A stretch of DNA of 5,295 nt. Source: an uncultured Caryophanales bacterium. Its GTDB lineage: Bacteria > Bacillota_I > Bacilli_A > RF39 > UBA660. The position numbers and the translations under genes were made by a program. Every line of letters starts with the position of its first letter. Within the stretch, counting starts at the first letter, position 1. Shown here piece by piece: positions 1-5,295 of this stretch. The stretch covers positions 1 to 5,295 of the forward strand of contig CAMKQS010000077.1 in assembly GCA_946414975.1 (NCBI GenBank). Direction: 5' to 3'. The notes below the pieces were generated by a model. That model saw only the letters and a list, made by a program, of their open reading frames with translations, searched no databases and was not told the origin of the DNA.

Positions 1-4
1 TATT

Positions 5-10
5 CCTCCA
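5..10 (-). promoter_or_regulatory. Candidate ribosome binding site of a gene starting beyond the left edge
   Basis: On the minus strand the window ends TGGAGGAATA. TGGAGG is a strong Shine-Dalgarno match, and the remaining four bases leave room for a start codon at or just outside position 1. No start codon is visible, so the gene is inferred from this site together with the promoter-like box at 65-73 and the leader hairpin at 17-40. Confidence 0.4.
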
Positions 11-12
11 CT

Positions 13-40
13 AAAAAACTGTGTATCAATTTACACAGTT
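13..40 (-). terminator. Leader hairpin with U-run (attenuator or second terminator)
   Basis: Positions 17-25 and 32-40 form a perfect 9-bp inverted repeat (AACTGTGTA / TACACAGTT) with a 6-nt loop and three G-C pairs. Read on the minus strand it runs into six T residues (18-13, the first two inside the stem), the form of a Rho-independent terminator. On the plus strand the following bases are not a U-run, so the orientation is minus. It lies between an extended -10 box (65-73) and a ribosome binding site (5-10). It could therefore attenuate a gene just outside the window, or be a back-up terminator for the nuclease gene upstream. Confidence 0.55.
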
Positions 41-64
41 ATTCTAATAAGGTCTCCTACACTA

Positions 65-91
65 AGTATATCAAAATATAAAAAAACGCAA
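65..91 (-). promoter_or_regulatory. Candidate extended -10 promoter for a gene beyond the left edge
   Basis: The minus strand carries TGATATACT at 73-65, which matches the extended -10 form TGnTATAAT at all but one base. A poor -35-like TTGCGT lies at 91-86, only 15 nt upstream and inside the preceding terminator. An extended -10 can act with a weak -35. Transcription would start near 58-60, giving a leader of about 60 nt that contains the hairpin at 17-40 and the GGAGG at the edge. In DNA this AT-rich, -10-like boxes are common by chance, so support comes mainly from the arrangement. Confidence 0.35.
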
Positions 92-107
92 CTGTTTGTT
101 GCACCTT
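80..107 (-). terminator. Intrinsic terminator after the Rpn-family gene
   Basis: Directly after the TAA stop at 108-110, the minus strand reads GCAAC AAACA GTTGC (102-88): a 5-bp stem with three G-C pairs and a 5-nt loop. G-U and A-U pairs can extend it at the base. Seven T residues follow at 86-80. This is a typical Rho-independent terminator, and its position marks the end of the nuclease transcript. Confidence 0.8.
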
Positions 108-926
108 TTATTTAATATTTTCTATCTGTTTTCTTGTAAGTCCAGTTATTTCTATTATATCTTCTATAGGATACTTTTTTTCTAACATCTTTTTTGCATC
201 TTCTAACTTACCTTGTTCGATACCTTGCTCAATTCCTTCTTCTATATAACCTTTTCTTAATTTAATTCTATCTTCCTCATCTGTAAATAATTGATGAAAT
301 TTATTATCTTTATTAAGATTATCAATATCATTAACTATCTTATCCATATAATCATCATCCTTAATATTTAATAAATCATTCTCTTCCATTCCTACTATTA
401 ATATATCTCTATACTTATTATAGTATTCCTTTGATTTATTTTTATTATACCATTCGTATATAAAATAATCAACGTTTATATCAATTGTCTTTATCATATC
501 TGTTAGTATTTTCTCATCATTTATATCGCGATATTCATATATACTTATTCCTTTTTTATTTTTTCCTTGAAAGATAAAATTAATTTGAATATGTTGATCA
601 ATTGTTTTATATGATACATCCTTATCTGTATCTGCTACTAAGGCACTACATAGATATAAGAAATTTCTATTTTTAATATTTACACTATAATCACTATTAA
701 TTTCTATATTAATTACTTTATCATTAGTCTTAACTAATATATCTATTATTTTATTTTTTATATATAGTCTATCTTTTGTAAGTTCACTATTTCTTATAGT
801 AAGTTCTTTTATTTTAAAACTACTATCTACGTGATGCATTATATTTGTTAGAAATATTTTTAATAGTTCTTTATCCCTATAGAATACATTTTTAAATACT
901 GGATCATACTTTAAAGTATAATACAT
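108..926 (-). CDS. Rpn family nuclease / PDDEXK_2 putative transposase
   Basis: Predicted 272-residue cytoplasmic protein of the recombination-promoting nuclease family (PD-(D/E)XK fold, often annotated as a putative transposase). Studied members are DNA endonucleases linked to recombination or phage defence. The N-terminus ([13 protein letters not shown]) has the family's opening pattern. The likely catalytic core is Asp62 in IIDILV and Glu75 in INIEIN, with Asn77 where many relatives have Gln and classical enzymes Lys. The C-terminus has the usual tail: a charged repeat [10 protein letters not shown] (about 231-240) and a helical segment ending in a [13 protein letters not shown] motif. I chose ATG at 926-924 because AGGGAGG (937-931) precedes it; the longer frame opening with TTG at 941 would translate the ribosome binding site itself. 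It is monocistronic by appearance, with terminators on both sides. I see no transposon ends. A possible internal start at 347 is described in the findings. Family assignment is firm; the biological role is not. Confidence 0.85.
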   Translation of the reverse strand: MYYTLKYDPVFKNVFYRDKELLKIFLTNIMHHVDSSFKIKELTIRNSELTKDRLYIKNKIIDILVKTNDKVINIEINSDYSVNIKNRNFLYLCSALVADTDKDVSYKTIDQHIQINFIFQGKNKKGISIYEYRDINDEKILTDMIKTIDINVDYFIYEWYNKNKSKEYYNKYRDILIVGMEENDLLNIKDDDYMDKIVNDIDNLNKDNKFHQLFTDEEDRIKLRKGYIEEGIEQGIEQGKLEDAKKMLEKKYPIEDIIEITGLTRKQIENIK

Positions 927-930
927 ACTA

Positions 931-937
931 CCTCCCT
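931..937 (-). promoter_or_regulatory. Ribosome binding site fixing the Rpn-family start
   Basis: The minus strand reads AAGGGAGGTAGTATG here. The AGGGAGG core sits 4 nt before ATG 926-924, slightly close but strong. It overlaps the codons that a TTG start at 941 would use, so it argues for the shorter protein. Confidence 0.8.
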
Positions 938-984
938 TCAATTATAATATTCGATATAAATAGATAAAATCCTTTTTATTTTAT

Positions 985-1015
985 AAAAAAAATTAGAATT
1001 ATTTTAAATTCTAAT
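985..1015 (-). terminator. AT-rich intrinsic terminator overlapping the phosphoketolase stop codon
   Basis: A perfect 9-bp inverted repeat, 1007-1015 with 992-1000 (ATTAGAATT / AATTCTAAT on the minus strand), has a 6-nt loop and is followed by seven T residues at 991-985. Only two pairs are G-C, including... one on each side of the AT core, so the hairpin is weak, but the U-run is good. The TAG stop at 1011-1013 lies inside the 5' arm, so a terminating ribosome would cover the hairpin. It separates phosphoketolase from the nuclease gene. Confidence 0.65.
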
Positions 1016-3374
1016 CTTTCATACTACTATTCCAAGTCCAGTTTATAATATCTGGCATATCTATTCCATATTCTTTAATATACTCATTATGTTCTACAAG
1101 CTTGTTTTTGCACCATTCTACTAAATATGAAGTCTCAAACTTGTTATCTAGATATTTTAATGCATCTATTACAATATTATATCTATCAATTTTATTTTGA
1201 ACTTTCATATCAAATGGTGTTGTTATTGTTCCTTCTTCTATATAACCGTGAACATGAATGTTTTTATTATTTCTTTTATATACAAGTTGATGTATTAAAC
1301 TAGGATATCCATGAAAATTAAATATAACATGAGTATCTTTTGTAAATAATGCATCATATTCTTCATCTGTAAGTCCATGTGGATGTATATTATTCGATTC
1401 TAGTTTCATTAAATCTACAACATTCACTACTCTAATTTTTATATCTTTAAAGTTATTTCTTAAAATAGATGTTGCAGCAAGTGTTTCTAAAGTCGGAGAA
1501 TCTCCTGCACACGCTAAAACTATATCTGGATTATCATCTTGATCATTTGATGCCCATTCAAATCTTCCAATCCCTTTAGTACAATGAATAACTGCTTCAT
1601 CCATTGTTAACCACTGTGGACGTGGGTGCTTACTTGCGACTATAACATTTATATAGTTCTTACTTTTAATGCAATGATCGAAACAAGAAAGCAAACAGTT
1701 AGTATCAGGAGGCAAATACATTCTTACAATATCTGCTTTTTTAGTTACTAAATGATTTAAAAATCCTGGATCTTGATGAGTAAAACCATTGTGATCTTGT
1801 TGAAAACAATGTGATGTTAAAATATAATTTAATGACGCAATAGGTGCACGCCATGGCAAATTAGATGTAACTTTTAACCATTTTGCATGCTGACTTGCCA
1901 TTGAATCCACTATTCTAATAAATGCTTCATAGCTTGCAAAAAAGCCGTGACGACCTGTAAGTAAATATCCTTCAAGCCATCCTTGACATAAATTTTCTGA
2001 TAACATTGAGTCAATTATTCTTCCGTCCTTACTCAAAAATTCATCAGTGTCATATATTTCTCCCTCAAACTGTCGATCTGATTCTTCAAACATATAATTT
2101 AGTCTATTTGATAATGCTTCATCTGGTGAAAATACCCTAAAGTTTCTATTATTTTCATTTAATTTTATTACATCTCTAATATACTTACCCAAAGACATCA
2201 TATCTTGATTAATAGTATCTCCCTTAATAGGAACATCTATAGCATAATCTTTAAAATCTGGTGTTCTTAATTCTTTTAATAATAATCCTCCATTAGCATT
2301 AGGATTTGATCCCATTCTTTTATTTCCAGTTGGTATAAACTCTTTTATCCAATCGTAAAGTTTACCATTTTCATCAAACAATTCTTCTGGATGATAACTT
2401 TTCATCCATTCCTCTAATAATTTTAAATTTTCTTGCTTTTTATCTATTGTGATTGGTACTTGATGAGCTCTAAAAGATCCTTCTATAATTTTGCCATTAA
2501 ATTTTTTAGGCCCAGTCCACCCCTTTGGTGTTTTTAATATAATTACTGGCCAAAATGGACGTCTGCTCTCTCCTTCTTCTCTTGCTTTTTTTTGAATTCT
2601 TTTTATCTTTTCTATTGCCATATCAAGTGCTTCAGCCATCAAATTATGCATTTTTAGAGTATCCGTACCCTCAACAAATATTGGTCTATATCCATATCCT
2701 ATAAATAATGATGCTAATTCTTTTTTAGAAATACGAGCTAAAACTGTAGGGTTAGCTATTTTATATCCATTTAAATGTAGTATTGGAAGTATTGCACCAT
2801 CAGTTTTTGGATTTATAAATTTATTTGAATGCCAACTGGTTGCAAGAGTTGCAGTTTCAGCCTCACCATCTCCTACTACTACTGTTGCAATTAAATCTGG
2901 ATTGTCCATAATTGCACCTATAGCATGGGCTATACTATACCCAAGCTCTCCACCTTCATTAATAGAACCAGGTGTTTCAGGGGCAACATGTGATGATATT
3001 CCTCCTGGAAATGAAAACTGTTTAAATAATTTTTTCATTCCTTCTACATCTTCTGTAATATTAGGATATATCTCACTATAAGTTCCCTCTAAATATGTAT
3101 TAGATACCATAGCTTGTCCACCATGACCTGGTCCTGACACATAAATCATATTTAAATCATATTTTTTTATAACCCTATTTAAATGAGTATAAATAAAGTT
3201 TTGTCCTGGTGTAGTACCCCAATGACCAACAATATTTTTCTTTAAATCACTAAATTCTAATGGTCTTTTTAAAAGTGGATTATCAAGCAAGTATAATTGT
3301 CCTACCGATAAATAATTACATGCTCTAAAATATGCATCAATCACCTTTAATTCTTTATCCTTTAATACGTTCAT
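1011..3374 (-). CDS. xfp: Xylulose-5-phosphate / fructose-6-phosphate phosphoketolase
   Basis: Predicted 787-residue cytoplasmic enzyme, within the family's usual length. It is thiamine diphosphate dependent and cleaves xylulose 5-phosphate (and often fructose 6-phosphate) with phosphate to acetyl phosphate plus glyceraldehyde 3-phosphate (or erythrose 4-phosphate), feeding acetate and ATP formation. The N-terminal part has GHWG (50-53), YVSGPGHGG (78-86), the [20 protein letters not shown] block (128-147), and the cofactor motif starting GDGEAET (168-174) and reaching Asn202 in [17 protein letters not shown] (301-307) follows. The middle domain has ASYEAF with likely catalytic Glu483 and [12 protein letters not shown] (526-537) with His528 and His533. 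A C-terminal transketolase-like domain completes it. [11 protein letters not shown] replaces the common ETGPLA. The ATG is supported by AGGAG 8 nt upstream and by alignment of [21 protein letters not shown] with the family start. It lies 52 nt after murF with no terminator seen, so read-through is possible. Its G+C content is visibly higher than its neighbours'. Substrate preference cannot be read from the sequence. Confidence 0.97.
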   Translation of the reverse strand: MNVLKDKELKVIDAYFRACNYLSVGQLYLLDNPLLKRPLEFSDLKKNIVGHWGTTPGQNFIYTHLNRVIKKYDLNMIYVSGPGHGGQAMVSNTYLEGTYSEIYPNITEDVEGMKKLFKQFSFPGGISSHVAPETPGSINEGGELGYSIAHAIGAIMDNPDLIATVVVGDGEAETATLATSWHSNKFINPKTDGAILPILHLNGYKIANPTVLARISKKELASLFIGYGYRPIFVEGTDTLKMHNLMAEALDMAIEKIKRIQKKAREEGESRRPFWPVIILKTPKGWTGPKKFNGKIIEGSFRAHQVPITIDKKQENLKLLEEWMKSYHPEELFDENGKLYDWIKEFIPTGNKRMGSNPNANGGLLLKELRTPDFKDYAIDVPIKGDTINQDMMSLGKYIRDVIKLNENNRNFRVFSPDEALSNRLNYMFEESDRQFEGEIYDTDEFLSKDGRIIDSMLSENLCQGWLEGYLLTGRHGFFASYEAFIRIVDSMASQHAKWLKVTSNLPWRAPIASLNYILTSHCFQQDHNGFTHQDPGFLNHLVTKKADIVRMYLPPDTNCLLSCFDHCIKSKNYINVIVASKHPRPQWLTMDEAVIHCTKGIGRFEWASNDQDDNPDIVLACAGDSPTLETLAATSILRNNFKDIKIRVVNVVDLMKLESNNIHPHGLTDEEYDALFTKDTHVIFNFHGYPSLIHQLVYKRNNKNIHVHGYIEEGTITTPFDMKVQNKIDRYNIVIDALKYLDNKFETSYLVEWCKNKLVEHNEYIKEYGIDMPDIINWTWNSSMKD

Positions 3375-3382
3375 ATCACACT

Positions 3383-3387
3383 CTCCT
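3383..3387 (-). promoter_or_regulatory. Ribosome binding site of phosphoketolase
   Basis: AGGAG on the minus strand, 8 nt before the ATG at 3374-3372, is a near-ideal site. The 52-nt gap to murF otherwise holds only A/T-rich sequence, with neither a convincing -35 box nor a terminator hairpin. Confidence 0.8.
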
Positions 3388-3426
3388 AATTATATTTATC
3401 TTAACATATTTTTTTCTTTATATCTA

Positions 3427-4707
3427 CTACTTATTATTTAAAAAATTTACTATTTCATCCAAATGCATACTATTAGATCCTTTCACATATATATATTTTC
3501 CTTTTAAATCTAATTTATTTAGATAATTAGTTAGTTCTTTATTATTATTGAAATGTTTAGAATAAATATACCTCGAATAATTACCAACAGTTAATATAGT
3601 ATCACTATAATTAATTAATTTATTAATCATTTTATGATATTTAATACTATATTTACCTAATTCTAACATATCTCCTAATATAACTATTTTATCGCTTTTT
3701 ATATTATTTAAATATCCTAATCCACACTTTACTGACTCAAATGATGCATTATAACTATCATCTATTATTACATAATCATTACATCTAATTATTTTTAATC
3801 TCTTATTGTAAGATTCATAATTATTTATTATTTCTGTTATATTATCTATTGGGATTTTATAATATATTCCTGCTTTTATACATTCTAAAATCATTGGTAT
3901 ATATTCTTTTACTGAACTATTATATTTTACTTCATATTCCTTATCTATGTATATTTTAAATATCATATAGTTTTCAAATAAACTTATATTATAAGCTATT
4001 AAATCATTATTATAGTTAATTCCACATTTATAAGATTTAGTTTTATTTAAGTATTTAGAATCTCCATTTACAATAAGTAAATCTTTTAAAGATGATGTAA
4101 TTTCCATTTTAGCTTTAAATATATTTTTTTTACTGCCTAAATTACCAATATGAGCAGATCCTATATTAGTAATGAGTGCAATATCAGGTTTTATTAAATC
4201 TGATATTTTTTTTATTTCTCCTATATGATTCATTCCTACTTCAAATATAGCTATATCATAACTATTATTTATTTTTTTTATAGTTTCAAATACCCCAATT
4301 ATATTATTTTTATTACCATCATTTTTTAATACTTTATATTTACTACTTAATATCTTATATAATATTTCTTTAGTTGTAGTTTTACCATTAGAACCTGTTA
4401 CTGCAATAACACTTATATTAAATTTGTTACGATAATATTTAATTAATTTTTCTAAAACTTCATATGTTGATTTTACTTTAATAATCATTTTATTTTTTAG
4501 CTTAATTTCTTTTTCTGTTATTATTACCTTACATTTTATATTATCATTAATAAAATTACTAGCATCATATTTTTTACCTTTTAAAGCTATAAAACAATCA
4601 CCCTTTTGTAATTTTCTAGAATCAATTTCAAATTTTTTTATTTTTACTTTTTTATAATCCCCAATAATTTTTCCACCGATAATATTTACTAATTCATCTA
4701 GATTCAT
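3427..4707 (-). CDS. murF: UDP-N-acetylmuramoyl-tripeptide--D-alanyl-D-alanine ligase
   Basis: Predicted 426-residue ATP-dependent Mur ligase that adds D-Ala-D-Ala to UDP-MurNAc-tripeptide, completing the cytoplasmic peptidoglycan precursor. The N-terminal substrate domain carries IDSRK (28-32) and GDCFIALKG (36-44). The central ATPase domain has the P-loop TGSNGKTTTKE (104-114), the NKNNIIG segment (132-138), FEVGMNHIGEI (155-165), TNIGSAHIGNLGS (180-192) and AKMEI with Lys200 at the position usually carbamylated. The C-terminal domain has DDSYNAS (316-322; most relatives have NANP), ILGDMLELG (343-351) and KGSNSMHLDE (409-418). These are MurF signatures rather than those of MurC, D or E, or of MurT. 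It is a little shorter than the roughly 450 residues typical of MurF, with reduced loops. The start at 4707 overlaps the upstream hydrolase stop as ATGA, implying coupled translation. D-Ala-D-Ala ligase, a frequent neighbour, is not in the window. Confidence 0.95.
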   Translation of the reverse strand: MNLDELVNIIGGKIIGDYKKVKIKKFEIDSRKLQKGDCFIALKGKKYDASNFINDNIKCKVIITEKEIKLKNKMIIKVKSTYEVLEKLIKYYRNKFNISVIAVTGSNGKTTTKEILYKILSSKYKVLKNDGNKNNIIGVFETIKKINNSYDIAIFEVGMNHIGEIKKISDLIKPDIALITNIGSAHIGNLGSKKNIFKAKMEITSSLKDLLIVNGDSKYLNKTKSYKCGINYNNDLIAYNISLFENYMIFKIYIDKEYEVKYNSSVKEYIPMILECIKAGIYYKIPIDNITEIINNYESYNKRLKIIRCNDYVIIDDSYNASFESVKCGLGYLNNIKSDKIVILGDMLELGKYSIKYHKMINKLINYSDTILTVGNYSRYIYSKHFNNNKELTNYLNKLDLKGKYIYVKGSNSMHLDEIVNFLNNK

Positions 4708-5288
4708 ATTTCACACACCCTTTTAAAATAGTCAAATATCATTCTTTCTAATTTATCATATTCAATCATTTTTTCTGGGTGCCACTGTACTCCTAAAAAA
4801 AATTTCTTACTACTATCTTCTATTGCTTCAATACAATTACTATAAGCAGATACTTTTAAGCTAGTATTAACAACACACTGTTTGTGTGATGAATTTACCA
4901 TTATATATTCTTTCTTTATTATTCTATATAATAATGTGTCTTTTTCTATTTTTATTTTATGTGAATATTTATTTTTATTTTTATGATTATCTATATTTTC
5001 TAAATAACCATTAAATAACACTCCCATAGCTTGCATACTCATACATATAGCAAGTAATGGTATATCATTATTATACAAATACTTTATAATACTTAGATGT
5101 ATATCTTTATAATCATCTCCTCCTTGCATGATTATACCTTTACACATATTTATTTTACTTATTACATCCTCTAAACTAGTAAGAGGTATTAGTATATAAT
5201 TAATATCCAGTTTATAAAATGATTGATATACATAATATATATTATTCCCCTCACTACTTACTCCATCATTCATAATTATTCCTATCAT
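4704..5288 (-). CDS. Class I glutamine amidotransferase-like protein, C26 gamma-glutamyl hydrolase family
   Basis: Predicted 194-residue cytoplasmic protein of the peptidase C26 / PuuD-like branch of class I glutamine amidotransferases, which hydrolyse gamma-glutamyl bonds. Visible landmarks are an N-terminal MIGIIMN strand, the oxyanion-type loop MQGGDD (54-59), the nucleophile elbow AICMSMQ with Cys82 (relatives usually have GICRGMQ), NSSHKQ (132-137), and GVQWHPE (167-172) giving His170 and Glu172. The triad is thus complete. It is clearly shorter than typical members of about 230-250 residues: the stretch between GGDD and the nucleophile lacks the loop that usually holds an RD-x-x-E pattern. 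The start is close to the window edge, with only 7 nt upstream, so its ribosome binding site and any in-frame upstream start cannot be judged. The TGA stop overlaps the murF ATG. This suggests a role near peptidoglycan precursor metabolism, but the substrate is unknown; gamma-glutamyl-GABA hydrolysis is only the family default. Confidence 0.85.
   Translation of the reverse strand: MIGIIMNDGVSSEGNNIYYVYQSFYKLDINYILIPLTSLEDVISKINMCKGIIMQGGDDYKDIHLSIIKYLYNNDIPLLAICMSMQAMGVLFNGYLENIDNHKNKNKYSHKIKIEKDTLLYRIIKKEYIMVNSSHKQCVVNTSLKVSAYSNCIEAIEDSSKKFFLGVQWHPEKMIEYDKLERMIFDYFKRVCEI
4718..4724 (-). promoter_or_regulatory. Probable ribosome binding site of murF inside the hydrolase gene
   Basis: AAAAGGG on the minus strand lies 10 nt before the murF ATG, within the last codons of the upstream gene. 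It is a moderate match, and the ATGA overlap would also allow re-initiation by ribosomes finishing the hydrolase. Confidence 0.5.
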
Positions 5289-5295
5289 ACTTAAA

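Noticed and set aside
927..941. TTG start five codons upstream for the Rpn-family protein
   Set aside because: These codons are the ribosome binding site (AAGGGAGG) of the ATG at 926-924, and the family pattern begins at MYYTLKYD.
108..941. Transposable element boundaries around the Rpn-family gene
   Set aside because: No terminal inverted repeats or target duplications were found; the flanking inverted repeats are directional terminators with U-runs.
941..946. TATAAT box before the Rpn-family gene
   Set aside because: It lies 3 nt before the Shine-Dalgarno core, so transcription would start within the ribosome binding site. The hexamer 17 nt upstream is TTTTAT, not a -35 box. The true promoter of this gene is unresolved.
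964..984. 7-bp inverted repeat ATAAAAT / ATTTTAT upstream of the Rpn-family gene
   Set aside because: It is made only of A/T pairs and lies in a stretch where such repeats are expected by chance. An operator role has no other support.
3389..3394. TATAAT box before phosphoketolase
   Set aside because: It directly abuts TAGGAG, and no -35 element lies at the right distance. It is probably chance in AT-rich DNA.
3332..3526. Plus-strand open frame of 64 codons
   Set aside because: It lies antisense across the phosphoketolase start and murF end, with low-complexity hydrophobic content and no good ribosome binding site. It is a by-product of AT-rich sequence.
4704..4706. Mycoplasma-type code with TGA as tryptophan
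   Set aside because: Tryptophans checked in conserved motifs are TGG, and TGA ends the hydrolase precisely at the murF start.
3427..5288. MurT/GatD lipid II amidation pair
   Set aside because: The ligase has MurF-specific substrate and C-terminal motifs, and the amidotransferase has a C26 Cys-His-Glu triad with QWHPE, unlike GatD.

Overview
The window is a very AT-rich stretch with four protein-coding genes, all on the minus strand, so transcription runs from position 5295 down towards 1. Tryptophan is TGG where I read it, and TGA ends the first gene inside a tight ATGA overlap, so the standard bacterial code (table 11) applies. The AT-rich composition, strong GGAGG-type ribosome binding sites, and K/N/I/Y-rich proteins point to a low-GC Bacillota-like bacterium. 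An uncultured gut member of the Bacilli or Clostridia fits best. This placement is an inference; no marker gene fixes it.

Layout in transcription order: (1) 5288-4704, a short class I glutamine amidotransferase / C26-type gamma-glutamyl hydrolase with an intact Cys-His-Glu triad. (2) 4707-3427, MurF, the last cytoplasmic ligase of the peptidoglycan stem peptide; its start codon overlaps the hydrolase stop by four bases, so the two are probably translationally coupled. (3) 3374-1011, a full-length xylulose-5-phosphate/fructose-6-phosphate phosphoketolase, 52 nt after murF with no terminator visible in the gap, followed by an AT-rich intrinsic terminator whose stem contains the phosphoketolase stop codon. 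(4) 926-108, an Rpn/PDDEXK_2 family nuclease (putative transposase), followed by a good intrinsic terminator. The last 80 bases (79-1) look like the promoter and leader of a further minus-strand gene beginning just outside the window: an extended -10 box, a 9-bp hairpin with a U-run, and a GGAGG site at the edge.

Functionally these are a cell-wall pair (hydrolase plus MurF), a central carbon enzyme making acetyl phosphate, and an accessory nuclease. The most interesting leads are the coupled and unusually compact hydrolase next to MurF, a possible in-frame internal start in the Rpn gene that would give a small C-terminal protein like the intragenic antitoxins described for other Rpn loci, and the hairpin leader at the left edge. 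Otherwise this looks like an ordinary chromosomal segment; I found no CRISPR array, RNA gene or insertion sequence ends.
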